Shown here: positions 12,601 through 23,178 of the stretch, in pieces
Numbering within the stretch: position 1 is the first letter of the stretch
Layout of the letters: each line of letters opens with the position of its first letter
Source of the DNA: Limonium bicolor
Lineage: Eukaryota; Streptophyta; Magnoliopsida; Caryophyllales; Plumbaginaceae
Direction of reading: 5' to 3'
DNA: 64,000 bases
Assembly (NCBI GenBank): GCA_023374045.1
Contig: CM041778.1
Coordinates: forward strand, 291,811,533 to 291,875,532
Translations under genes and position numbers: made by a program
The notes under the pieces: model-generated
Databases searched by the model: none
Told to the model about the DNA's origin: nothing
The model's input: only the letters and a program-made list of their open reading frames with translations

Positions 12601-15600
12601 GGTGAACATTCTTTTCCTTATTGGCATTAAAGTCATCTCATAAATACAACTGTGCCTATAATGACAATTAATCTTGCTTCAAAGGGCAAACACTGGGAAA
12701 GGATTGAACAGAGACGAACTTATCAGCTGCCTTGATGCATTAGAGGTGCCTGGTAGCAGTTGACAAACACAGTATCTGTATCTATTATTAATCATTTTGC
12801 ATTATTATATCAGAAGGCATTTGGGTTACTGTATATTTGATGATGGACCGCTTGTACAACTGTCTTTATCATTTTTTGTTGGTAATGGCATAAGCCAATT
12901 AGGAAAAGGGAAATACAACTCTCTATTGCTATTTCAGTGATTCAAATCCTTAATGTATTTCACTAAGATAATTCAGAGGATAATGCTGGTTTAAACTTTT
13001 TTCCGGCAACAGATTGTTGGCTAGCGAATTGGTGCACAGCTTGCCTTATATTGAGCATCACTTTTATATCATGTCATTAGGGTTCTTGAGTCATGGTGTA
13101 AATGATGATGACTTTCTATTAAAAAAAAGATAAAACATACATTGTCTAAGTCATGATCCAAAGGGAACCATGTATGATTTGTTAGTCCAAATACTCCATT
13201 GTCTAGTCAGAGCTTCCAGCTACTTCTGGAATACTATGAGCTAACTCCAAATTTGATATACATGGTTGGCTGGTTGCCCCTTTCCCTTGCCATTTTTGAC
13301 GATCAAAGTTCTGTTTGGGTGATTTAGGTTTCTTTGAACCTTCCCTGCATCTAGAGGATTTTGTTTGCATCAAGAATGGGATGCAGGTAAGGAACTACTT
13401 TTAAGTCAACCTCATGTTTAAACGACCCTATTTCCACCACTATCTTGTACATCTGTGATCACTATCTAATTATCAATAATCATATTCACTTGGAACTCAT
13501 TTTTTAAATTTTTCAGAAAGTTATACAAGGTGGTTTACTTAAAGAAGGTTTATGCTCAGTCCAAGATGAAAGCGCTGGTGAGTACTTCTATTTGACTTGG
13601 GCTGGTGTTTCATGAGAGGCTTTCTCTTGGTTAGGGATTTGACTGCCTGACCTGGAGTATTAACGAACGGTTTGCTCATTTTACTAATAAATTATGTCAA
13701 ACCTCGTTTCAGGCTTGGTGTTTCTGTCGTGGATCCCCAACCTGGTGATATTATAATGGATTGTTGTGCTGCTCCTGGAGGAAAGACTTTATTTATGGCT
13801 TCTCGTATGGGAGGTCAAGGTACTTTTTTTTTTCATTTGGATAGTATTACTTGTCAAATAATTAATTTGGTTTTGGGACTCCTTAAACTTCTTGTGTTTG
13901 TTCCGTATGTGACCAGCTGAGATATCTCTTATTTATCTTCCGTTGAGTTTAATAAGATATGTTAGAATCATACCCTGTAAACTTTTAATCAACTACTTCT
14001 GAATTTTTTTTCTGGGTTTAGGTACAGTATACGCAGTTGATGTTAATGAAGGCCGTTTGCGGATACTCAAGGAGACAGCAGAGTTGCAGCTGGTGGATAC
14101 TGTGGTTGAAGTCATTCATTCAGATCTTCGCAGCCTTGAAGTGAGTTAACCCTGTCAGAGTGTATTGAATTGTAACTCGTTTTTAGCTATGATGTTTGCA
14201 CTTAAGTTTGATTAATTGACAGAGAATTGACCAAGTGAAGCCAGATAAGGTTCTACTCGACGCTCCTTGCTCTGGGCTGGGTGTTCTGTCAAAGGTATGT
14301 GATCCAATTGCCTGTGGCATAGCTTACAAGGAGATTGGAATATTCTTTGTATTGGGGAGTATACCTTCTAATTCTTTTCATACTTATATGACTGTACCTA
14401 AGACATTATATGCTCAATACTCTATTTGCAAAAAGAGAGCAGATTTACGGTGGAGGAGAAGTCCAGAGGACATGGAAGTGCTCACAAAACTACAAGATGA
14501 GCTCCTTGATGCTGCTTCCAAGTAAGCTTCTTTAGTTTCTCACTCTCATTTAGCTTCATCATGTGTAGGATCTTCATTAGAAGATGGTTTTAAGCAAGCT
14601 CTGGTAGTGTGAAGGATTAAAGACTCCCATCTCAGGACCATAATTCTCCTAGACTATCTTTGCATATAGAGGATATAGTGAAAAGGTTTAAATCTACTTT
14701 AGGACCAAAACATGGGGTCTTCATTTGTCTTGACAAAATATGCTGGCATATTTACAGCATAACGGTGATCTTCGCATGGGTTTTGTGTTCCCCCCAATAA
14801 CATACTGTCACATATTCCCTCCGTCCTTAATTGATCGTCCTGTTTACTATTTGGACAAGTCGTTTGACTTCAATTTTTAACATATAAGATAAATTAATTT
14901 TGAAAATTTAAGTTTTACATATGATTCCTTACATGATAAACTATATGTTACAAAATTTAGTTTTATAAAATTATTTTATCTTATATGTTTAATATTGAAG
15001 TGGAAAAATGTGTCATAAAGCAAACAGGACAGTCAATTCAGGACAGAGGGAGTATAAAACAGTTAAAACAAAAACAGATACAATATGCGGAGGCAAACAG
15101 AGTACGGTCTCTCCAAATTGGAGATTATTTGATAGGTGAAAACTTTGTGGCAGTTTACTGGTTTTTCTATATGGAACTGTTCATTCACCACCTTTTTTCT
15201 CAAAGTTTTTTCCTCGGTTGAGAACTCTCATCCTTTCGTGATGTGTGGTTCTCATTAATAGATGCAAGTGCTGTTGAAACTCCAGCCACGGAAAGTCTCA
15301 ATTATTTGTGCAAACTCTGAACTCATTCTCTACGAAAAATAGTGACGTTTATTGTGGTTCTGGCCGTACGAAATACTCATGGAGTCATACTGGAGATATA
15401 AACTCGTTCAAGTTTTCTTATATATCTGTAAAAATGTGGGGTTGTAATGACAGGTTGGTCAAACCAGGTGGAGTGCTCGTATACAGCACATGTTCCATTG
15501 ACCCCGATGAGAATGAGGAGAGGGTAAATGCGTTTCTTATCAGGCATCAGGTATACCTTTCATTGGTTTACATCAGCAACTCGTTGATTCATCTCCATTA

Positions 15601-15844
15601 TTATGAGAGAGCAAGAAAGGAAACAGAAGATGGAATTAATTCAAACTTCGAATCTGCAATGTTTCTACTCGTACTTCCATCAATTGACTCCTCTATTGTA
15701 CTGGTGTTCTCAGGACTTCCACATCGATCGTGTTGACAGATTGTGTCTGCCGAGTTTGTGACGGAGCGTGGGTTCTACCAGTCATGTCCTGTGAAGCACC
15801 GCATGGATGGGGCCTTCGCAGCACGTTTAGTTAAATGCTCATGA
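9601..15844 (+). CDS. RsmB-like rRNA (cytosine-C5) methyltransferase with NusB-like N-terminus, 17 exons, frame lesions
   Basis: This is a NOL1/NOP2/Sun-family enzyme that uses S-adenosylmethionine to make 5-methylcytosine in small-subunit rRNA. The plant RsmB-like form is thought to act in plastids, and the Arg/Ala/Val-rich start fits a transit peptide. Exons by eye: 9601-9816, 9933-9966, 10105-about 10258, 10665 or 10925-11041, 11426-11491, 12099-12182, 12297-12383, 12510-12601, 12685-12752, 13328-13386, 13517-13577, 13713-13819, 14022-14140, 14223-14294, 14436-14521, 15454-15550, 15714-15844. The NusB-like part is VRLMRIELGGAFADLL onward. SAM-binding motif DCCAAPGGKT is in exon 12, DAPCSGLG in exon 14 and the catalytic-Cys motif STCSIDPDENEE in exon 16; the end reads MDGAFAARLVKCS. 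Lesions: both copies of exon 4 are out of frame, exon 12 is 107 nt where 108 is expected, and exon 17 shifts frame near 15742. It may be a pseudogene or carry assembly indels. The N-terminal exon pairing is the least certain part. Confidence 0.85.
10468..10991 (+). repeat. Tandem duplication of about 262 bp spanning exon 4 of the methyltransferase gene
   Basis: Copy 1 (about 10468-10727) and copy 2 (about 10728-10991) both run from GTGTAATAAACTATTCAAATT to TAATCCTGTCACTA. Each includes the intron end ..GGGCAG and the exon start GTAACTGA..GGGGGGTACCATCCG. Copy 1 lacks two bases where copy 2 has AAAAGATATCTGG. Copy 2 has an extra base that makes GTAACTGAGTAGTAG, an early stop. Copy 2 continues into the rest of the exon (TTTAGCAATATGGAGCC) but again in a shifted frame. 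Neither copy alone gives a clean exon. Confidence 0.85.
11568..11797. mobile_element. Stowaway-type MITE in intron 5
   Basis: The ends are inverted: CTCCCCATCCTGAATTGAGTG at the left and CACTCAATTCAGGTTGGAGGGAG at the right. Both sides are flanked by TA (11566-11567 and 11798-11799). A length of about 230 bp, the A/T-rich core and the CTCCCTCC-like termini fit the Stowaway (Tc1/mariner-derived) group. It lies in the intron between exons 5 and 6. Confidence 0.85.
14815..15052. mobile_element. Stowaway-type MITE in intron 15
   Basis: Left end TTCCCTCCGTCCTTAATTG and right end CAATTCAGGACAGAGGGAG are inverted, with TA on both sides (14813-14814 and 15053-15054). The interior is A/T-rich and partly self-complementary (TAAGATAAATTAATTTTG / TAAAATTATTTTATCTTA). 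It is a second Stowaway insertion in the same gene, only distantly similar to the first. Confidence 0.88.
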
Positions 15845-16615
15845 GGATGTACCTATCTCCCTGAATGGGATTGAACTTTCTTGGTCTTAAGATTGGTTCT
15901 TACCCAAATTGGTCATGACTGCTATTTGATGGGGATGGAGGAGGCTCTTGCCCAAATCATCTTCTGTACACACCAAACTTGGATCGTTTCGTGATGTCAA
16001 CGCAGAATAGGTGAGAGAAGAAGCTTTCTTCATTCATGACAGCCAGTGTTCATTACTCAAGGAGTCATACTAGAGATATAAGCGCAAAAATAAAATCTTT
16101 TGCCGTAATTTTTGATCTTTTTTTCACCTTTTTACAGACAGGAGCTGATTTGACTTCAGATGCAGCTGAGTTTCAATGGTAAGCTCTGAGATTAGAACTT
16201 GGATAAATCAAGCAGTGTGTATCTTGGAGGAGGTCGAAGCATCTTTGTACTGGTCAGTTGAGCACAGAAGCTTCTACCATATAGCAGTACATCTGAACGT
16301 TCCCTCTGTATATCTCAGTCAAGGATTATGTGTAGTCAACAGACTAAGAACTCGCTTGCGATGAAGAAAGTATTGCTTGCATTCAGCAGAATTCAGAAGC
16401 GAAAATCTCCAAAAACGTTAGAACACTTGGAAGTTGCAGCATTTCATGGTGTCGACAACTTCAAAATGATTTATTTTCTCAGGTTTCCTGGAAGTGGGAA
16501 ATGTCTGCCTTTTATAGATTCTCTTAACGTATAGGTTAGAGCGTTTAAGTTTCTCAACAAATTCTAATTTGACACATCACTAGGATATAGTAATAATTTA
16601 ATGAACAAAAAATTC
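15845..16615. other. 3' flank of the methyltransferase gene
   Basis: The region follows the TGA at 15842-15844. 'GGAGTCATACTAGAGATATAA' near 16060 repeats a stretch of the last large intron ('GGAGTCATACTGGAGATATAA', about 15380), suggesting a local duplication. Two short open frames (16176-16364 and 16328-16534) resemble nothing known to me and are left uncalled. Confidence 0.4.
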
Positions 16616-16895
16616 TACCACTACAACCGTAAAATTTCATAATATTCTCTCTTCGAAAAATACCGACAGTCCGACACCAAGAGTGAAATCTCCAAGAAAC
16701 GGACGAAACGGAGTCCATAAAGGTCTAAGGTTGCACATGTACATAGGCATCTAGGTACGGGATCAATCGGTCAAAAACTATTCCTGACAACTTCTACATA
16801 GAGATTAACCTTACTTTAAGAGATCAAATATCTTATAAAGTTGATGCGATTCTTTTAGTCAAAGCCAGAGTAAATTGAACCAAGGAATCTACCAG

Positions 16896-18169
16896 TCAAT
16901 CCTCAGCACGTCTGCTATCCAACTTCTCTCTAATGTCAAGCATTTTAGAGCAATACCTCTGAGACAAAACCTCAACTTGCTCAACAAATGACTTATTGTC
17001 ATGCTCACCTATATGACGGACCATCTGTTTCCACCTCTTTCTACACAATTCCCCTGCCCTATGTTCCATCAAAGTATCCCAATCCACTTCCTCTTCACAA
17101 CTAGCATCAAGGTTGTATAGAGCAATCAACATCCGATAATCATCAGTGTCTGCCCACATACCATCCACAACCATCTGTGAGGACAAGCTATAGTACCATT
17201 TGCCGCAACACTGAAACTGGTATCTAGTGCCAAGCTTATCACTGATTGCATCCCAGCTAATATTATCCCTCAGCATCTCACGCTTAAACAGCTTAGTCGT
17301 CTCTACAGATGCCTTGGCTTCAAGATCAGCATGGACTAGATCAAACAAAGCTTGGTACTCATCCTGAGACCAATGTCCTTTCTTGAAGTTGGGAGACTTT
17401 GTTCTCCGATATGTATCACACACTTGGATCCTATACCTTCCTAGTTTTTTGGCCATGGATGACCAGTCTGCCCCAATCTTTTCATGCATTTCTTTTATAT
17501 AATTGATTTCCTCCTTAGTCCAACCACGATTACCTCTTTTGAAGATATTATGAGCCCGCTCTCTTATGCTCCTTTGAGGCCTGTAAGGGAGAGTCTTGGC
17601 GATGTCTTTCCAGCAATTTCTCAATTTACGGTGCTTACGGGAGTTCATTACCATGTCAACACCGTCTTCTCCGAGCTGATGCTCATCCACATAATCCAAT
17701 ACAGCTTTCTTAACCATTTCATCTTCTTCTTTGGAAAATCGTATGCCTCGTACTAAGTCCACCTCATTGGCATCATTTCTATTCTTTTTCAACTTGCTGC
17801 TTGTTGACTCGTTGTTGACATACATGCTTCCTTGAATCTCATCACCATCCTCAAAGCCTAGTTTCAAATCATCATTCTCTCCCACAGTAGAAGCCTCCCC
17901 AATTTGTCTCTCGTCCACATTACCCACATTCACATGTTTAGGTTTTCCATGTTCTCCTCGTGTTGCCCATCCTCCAGTGTGTTTCTTCTTCTTTTCTAAA
18001 ATCACCACTCACTCTCATTCTCTTTCAAATTTCTCTTCCGTTTCTTCACCCTATTGCTGCAATCACGCCCACCTACATCCATTTTTACAACCTCGTTCTC
18101 TTGATTCTTGACAGAGATACTCTGATCTTCCTTGATAAAAATATTATCTGGCTCTCCGTTTCCTTTCAT
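16896..18169 (-). CDS. Myb-repeat DNA-binding protein, REB1/TTF1-like (Pol I termination factor-like), copy 1
   Basis: The main open frame (16896-18008, 370 codons) holds four Myb/SANT-type repeats: residues about 88-157, 160-205 (GWTKEEINYIKEMHEKIGAD), 208-277 (GHWSQDEYQALFDLV) and 284-335 (MWADTDDYRMLIAL...LCRKRWKQMV). Spaced Myb repeats with a basic N-terminus fit the plant proteins annotated as RNA polymerase I termination factor-like, related to yeast Reb1 and animal TTF1, which bind rDNA terminators in the nucleolus. The natural start is probably the Met at 18169, since the frame 18002-18169 reads into a KKRKRNLKE basic stretch. Copy 2 joins this smoothly, while copy 1 has an extra base (GAGAGTGAGTGG for GAGAGTGATGG) and then loses one base in GGAAAACC. 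The N-terminus is thus locally shifted in copy 1 while all Myb repeats stay open. Function is inferred from family resemblance. Confidence 0.75.
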
Positions 18170-18780
18170 TAGTCTGACACTAGCAATGAAAGCAGCAGGT
18201 ACCATAATCAACACTCTAACATCACCACGAGAAGCAAAAGAAAACGCAACGTCAAAACAATAAAAGCAGCAATCACAATTTACAAATCATAACAACCGCA
18301 TGAACAAGACATCGACAGCAAAAAAATGAAAAAGAGTTCCAGAGAACTATGGAGCAACACTTTCGTAGATATAGCAGCAGTTGAGCGGCATCAATTGTCC
18401 GGTTTTTATCTTTTTCCGTAAATCTATTGATGCGGTTCTTTATATAACAGATATGGACGTTACAAGAGCAAAAATGTTTCCAGAAGAAGATTATTTGACA
18501 TCCAGAAAATATTTGTATGTCTCGCTATCGCTGAATGAACGAAATAAATTAGAGTAGTCAGTTTGACAGAACCGAAGAAATTCGGATATATACTGATAAC
18601 TTAATATAAATTCCGATGCTTGCACCCTAGCGGCGGATGGTTTCACGGTTAACTTTACCTCGTCGAAAACAGGAACGGAACACCGCCGGCGGGTGTGGAG
18701 CGTTGAATCCGGGCTGAGATAGGGCACGATCGAAGTTGGCCCCAAATTAGATCAAAATTTCGAAGCTGGTGCTGACACTT
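18170..18780 (-). promoter_or_regulatory. 5' flank of Myb-factor copy 1, with a conserved short ORF
   Basis: This is the region upstream of the Met at 18169. A GC-richer block (about 18600-18745) is almost unchanged in copy 2 (36980-37117), and both open the same minus-strand frame starting MGPTSIVPYLSPDSTLH. It could be an untranslated first exon, an upstream ORF or a CpG-rich promoter. I know no protein match, and the frame diverges downstream between copies (84 versus 158 codons), which argues against a real protein. Confidence 0.4.
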
Positions 18781-18789
18781 TTTCTTACT

Positions 18790-19700
18790 TTTGTCTTTTT
18801 TTTTTTTTACTTTGTCTTTTTTTTTTTTTTTTACATTTATAAAATATTGTTGTTTAAATTTTATACCATCGTCATAATTCGAATTCTTTAAAATAAAACT
18901 GATAAATAGAATTTTATATTTTTATATGTACAATGAACATTGTGAATCTTAAGTTTAAAAAAGTAAATCAAAACTTGTTAAATGTGAATAAAATGTTGTT
19001 AAAAAGTGAATAAGAGGTCGTTAGACCCTAAACCCTGCACTACAAACCCTAAAAATGTTTTCGACGTTTTTAGTTTTTATGGGAGATTTTTAGGGTGATT
19101 GAGGGTAGGGTAATCTTTTTGGCATTACTTCTACATTTTATATTGTTGTTATTGACTCGACAGGTTTTTAGGGTTTATGGTTTAGGATAGACCCTAAACC
19201 CTACACTACAAACCCTGAAAATACCTTTGATGTTTTTAGTTTTCCTAGGGTGGTTTTTAGGGTGAGTGAGGGTAGGGTAATTTTTTAGCATTAATTCTAC
19301 ATTTTATATTGTCGTTACTTACTTGACAAGTTTTAGAGTTTGTGGTTTAGGTTTTAGACTTTAAACCCTGCACTACAAACCATACAAATGTCTTGGACAT
19401 TTTTAGCTTTATTAGGGTGGATTTTTAGGGTGATGTGGGGTAGGGTAATTTTTTTGGCATTAGTTACACACTTTATTATTAATGAAGATACATTTTGTTA
19501 ATGAACAAGATTCACTTTAAAATACGTAATATATACTCATTCTAAAAATATAAAATTTTAGTTTACCAAAACATATCCGTGATACATCTTGTTTTTAGGA
19601 GCATGAATTATGAAGAACAATGATATAATTTTTCTATTTTACACTTATATTTTGTAAATTATAACATTTTGAAAAAAATATTGTTTCTCTCTCCTATGCC
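18790..19700. repeat. Fold-back repeat with a 168-bp internal tandem array (copy in duplication 1)
   Basis: Left arm (about 18840-18960: CATAATTCGAATTCTTTAAAA..TTTTATATTTTTATATG) and right arm (about 19520-19640: TATAAAATTTTAGTTTACC..GAGCATGAATTATG) are inverted relative to each other. Between them three units of about 160-170 bp start at TTAGACCCTAAACCCTGCAC (about 19021), AGACCCTAAACCCTACAC (about 19189) and AGACTTTAAACCCTGCAC (about 19356). Each carries 'TTTTTAGGGTG.TT/GGGGTAGGGTAATCTTTTTGGCATTA'. No protein is encoded. Similar arms recur near 8975-9110 and 38395-38565, so this is a dispersed family. Confidence 0.65.
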
Positions 19701-20000
19701 CACATTCACACAGGGAGCAAGGGAAATGGACAAGGGAGGGAGATATTTTTACTTATTATTCTTTTATTCATCCAATAGATTTTTGACATGTGTCCTCGAG
19801 CCACAATGTAACCTAGCGCAAGCGCCAAGATCTCGGTGCCGCAATTAAAGTCGAAAAAATCATAAACAACTTTATTTTACCAAATAAAATCATATGTAAA
19901 AGTTTCCAAAACTAACACCATAGCGGTAAAATCGTTTCTTTAATGAAATTCTATTAATTCCAGAAGTTAAATCCTCTATTCATTTACATCCCTAGCGGGT

Positions 20001-20229
20001 GTCTTTGAGCAAGTTCCAGGTGGTGTTCGGTCCTAATATTTTAGGGTTCCACTTTTTCTAATATGTATATATTTTATAATATATTTTTTATTTTTTTGGT
20101 TTTATAATTTAAAAAGGAAATTTTATTAAATGGCTCAAGTATTACTTTTTGTAATTATATATTTTCTTGTTTTATATTATTTTTGTTTTAGAATTTACAA
20201 TTACTACAAAAATGATTCAATAATATTAC
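20001..20229. other. AT-rich junction between duplication 1 and element B
   Basis: No gene or repeat was recognised. Confidence 0.5.
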
Positions 20230-22640
20230 TGAAATACCCCCTAAATCCAGAATTAGGATAAGTATAATATAAGGTTGTATAAGAGGTGCGAGTATTATAT
20301 CAAGATAAATATGATGGGGTCGTATAGTCCGACGTTAGGATTAATAGTTGGCCTGGGGAAGAAATTCGTTATCTAATTCTATTTTAACAGCATAATATGT
20401 TTCCCTTATCTTCCTTTCAACGATAGCATTGTATAGCCTTTATTTCTGTAAACTTATTATGTTAGTTTGAATCTAAGAATTGAAATCTGATTTTACTACC
20501 TCTTAATTAATTAAATATCTTTAAGAACTCAAATCTAATTTTACCTCTCTCAATTTGAATTTAGCTAATAACAGTTTCCTGTTCTCTCTCCTGATTTAAA
20601 TTACTTATATTCTAGACCCTTCCCTTCTGGTTTAACGACTTCTCATATATTGGAATTACAAAATCTTTTCTCAATCTTTCTTTCCTTTCCAAGTTAAAAA
20701 TTAATTCCTTATTAGATATTTATCCCTCATCTTTATCTCTTACAACAACCAAATAAATTCTTTTCCATTTCGAATTAAAGAATTAATTCTTTACTTACTA
20801 ATGGGATATCTTGTTAGAATCCTTCCGATGTTTCTTACCGTTAACATTTAATATATTTCCAAAACAATTATAATATGAATCATTTGAGTTTTCTTCTAAA
20901 TTATTTACATTATGTAATTAATTATTACTCTTTTAGAATTATTTAACCTACTAAATTTTTTCCTCTTCCTTAATTTATTTATTTAAACCACGATCTTAAT
21001 GATTGTTCTTCATCCTCTTCACGCCGCCACTATGTTCTTCTTCCTTAGACTCTTAATTCACGCTCTTTCTTGTGCTTTGGTCAAAAATCCTTCCCTGATG
21101 CCAACTAGAGTTGTATCGGGTAAAGTAATTATGTCAAAAGCACATTAATTTATTTAGTTGTGTTCGTTGATTCCTGATTATGAATTATTATGATCTAGAC
21201 AACGGTGTCGTTGACGAACGTTACTGGTGATTTCTGTGAACCGTCTTCCTGAGTCCAGGAAACGACCAGGTAAATTTTGTGCTCATTGTCGATTTATTAT
21301 TCTGGATGATTTTTCTACCAAAAAGTATTATGAGTAACTCTACCAACGTTATGGTAAATTGGTTTTGTGGTATTTCACGTGATATAAAAATTGTGGTGTT
21401 TGGAATATTGTAATTGTATTTTGTTTTGGGAGCTCTTCGTTGGATTTAATTACTTTGGGGTTCGTGGTGCTCCCTGATTCACCATGTTGGTTCTCTGCAC
21501 CGTATATACATATTACGCTGCATACAATGACTGTAGTTAAGCTCTATGATCTATCCTATGAACTGATGTTTCATAGGGGTGTGCACACTTAAGAACTTAA
21601 GGTGAGGGTATCTGGTATTTCAGTCCGTTTGTGACTGTCTGGTTATTTCTGTGGTTATTCCTGAGGAAGGCTCCTCAATTGCTTTACTGGTTATCGATTA
21701 CTGGAAAGTGGAGTTGGAATGTTGATTTATAAAATCTAAATGTTTGTTTATTCTATTTCAAAAGAGGTTTTCAAAATGTATTTACGTAATGAGATGGAGT
21801 TTACTCAGTTTCACCGATTTAGCTCCCTTTGTGCTCTTGTTGTTGTTTTCTGATCGCAGGTATTGATTGCTGACTTGGGGAATTGGGAACGTGCTACACC
21901 TAGTCTATGAAAACTTGAATTATTTTGAGTCAATAACCTGAGATAATATGCATTCCTTGCTTCCCGAACTTAATCAAGGGAAGGTCTATCCATTGTTGTA
22001 TTATTATGTTGCTACCCTTGGGTTTACCGGTTTCCATCCGGTTATTTAAAAGTAACTGGGTAAAACTTACCTACCATGTGGCACTGAGGCCGGTAGGTCT
22101 TCTGGTTTGGTTTAAAAAAGAAGAATTGAAATGAAATGGGTTTGAAGAAAATCTGGTTTTGAAAAGAGTTTGAAAGAAAATGGTTTTAGGTTTAAAGAAA
22201 ATTTCTGTGGTTTTACAACGTTTCTTGCCTTATCCAAGTCTAGCTTCCTGCTGACTGGTGTGTTTCCAACGCACTGAGGTCAGGCTAATAAGCCCTTCCA
22301 CGGTTATGATAACCCCACTTAACTTCATGTACTTTACTAAGTACCGGTAATTGTTTAAAGTTTCCCGTACAACCTTATTGTAGCAGCACTTGCCATGGCA
22401 AGTGCGCCATGCTTACTGGTTTTCGGTTCAATACACACCGGTTGCGGTATTGTTTACTTCCGCACCAACATCAATGGCCTTGCTGGCCCTTACTTGATCT
22501 TACAGTCCTAACAATAAATCTTCTGGGCACTTCTCACTGTCTTCACATGGTAACCATTAACTAGGGTGTTTCCCATTCTGAGAGACCCCTTTACTTAGTA
22601 TTGCATTCTCCTCGTACTATGTTGTAGTTTCTCAATCGGT
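20230..22640 (+). mobile_element. Element B, first part of 5' LTR
   Basis: It starts TGAAATACCCC, the same start as the 3' LTR at 32407, and matches that copy closely for about 1.0 kb (to GATTTCTGTGAA at about 21242 and 33403). It continues through LTR landmarks shared with other long LTRs here: 'CCTGAGGAAGGCTCCT' near 21661, ACCGG near 22343, and 'TGGCCTTGCTGGCCCTTACTTGATCTTACAG' near 22475. It is then interrupted, around 22640, by the 5' end of minus-strand element C, and resumes at 27313. The interruption point is approximate. Confidence 0.7.
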
Positions 22641-23178
22641 TGGTATACCGTTGGTGTATATTTAACATTTGTAGTCCCGTAGACACTCGTCTGGGTTCAT
22701 TACTCACTTCTTGCCTGTTGCACGCGTTGGTGCGTTGCAAGCTGGTTGTCCTCGACTGCTCCGCATGTCGACCCAGGGTGCTGGAAATTCCATTCTCTTG
22801 TGCAAAGATTCTTCACTTTTCGCTAACAAGAGCGGTTAATATGTTGTAAATGGAGACCGTCTTCGGGATTCACACCTTTCGGGATCTACCGTGTGACAGG
22901 TTCTCCGTACTTATAAGGATACTTAGTAACAGCCAGATCGGGTATTCCCGAGTAAGAGACTTTCATCTCTCTGGCGTTCTTTTTCCAAGTTATAAGATAG
23001 GGTTTGTGGAGGGCGGGATGGATACTGTAGGTATCCAGTACACACTGGTATTCCCTAACTAGCGTACTTCTCACGCTATCACTCAACCCTTAACCCAAAG
23101 TACTAAACTCTTAACTCGGTACTTCCTAAGCTCGGTATTTCAGTCATCAGAGCGAAACCTCGCTCTGATACCACTTTT
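22640..23178 (-). mobile_element. Element C, start of internal region (minus strand)
   Basis: On the minus strand this follows the LTR at 23179-27312 and opens with a tRNA-Met-type primer-binding site (23162-23173). No gag or pol motif is visible; the short open frames here (22640-23086) do not look like retroelement proteins. Only the untranslated leader of the element seems to be present before its truncation. Confidence 0.5.
23162..23173 (-). other. Primer-binding site of element C
   Basis: GCTCTGATACCA on the plus strand is TGGTATCAGAGC on the minus strand, the standard complement of the initiator tRNA-Met 3' end. It lies five bases from the LTR end (TGTTACA on the minus strand). Confidence 0.88.

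Larger units (their letters stand above)
16616..20000. repeat. Direct segmental duplication, copy 1 (partner at 34966-38303)
   Basis: Near-identical sequence begins at CACTAC(A/G)(A/G)CCGTAAAATTTCATAAT (about 16618 and 34968). It runs through the Myb-factor gene, its 5' flank, and a fold-back repeat, ending near AATTC(C/T)AGAAGT(T/C)AAATCCTCTATT (about 19980 and 38290). Both copies lie in the same orientation about 18.35 kb apart. Sequence outside these limits is unrelated. Confidence 0.9.

Noticed and set aside
19021..19400. Interstitial telomere repeat (CCCTAAACCCT)
   Set aside because: Only two heptamer-like units occur per 168-bp repeat, embedded in unrelated sequence; not a telomere tract.
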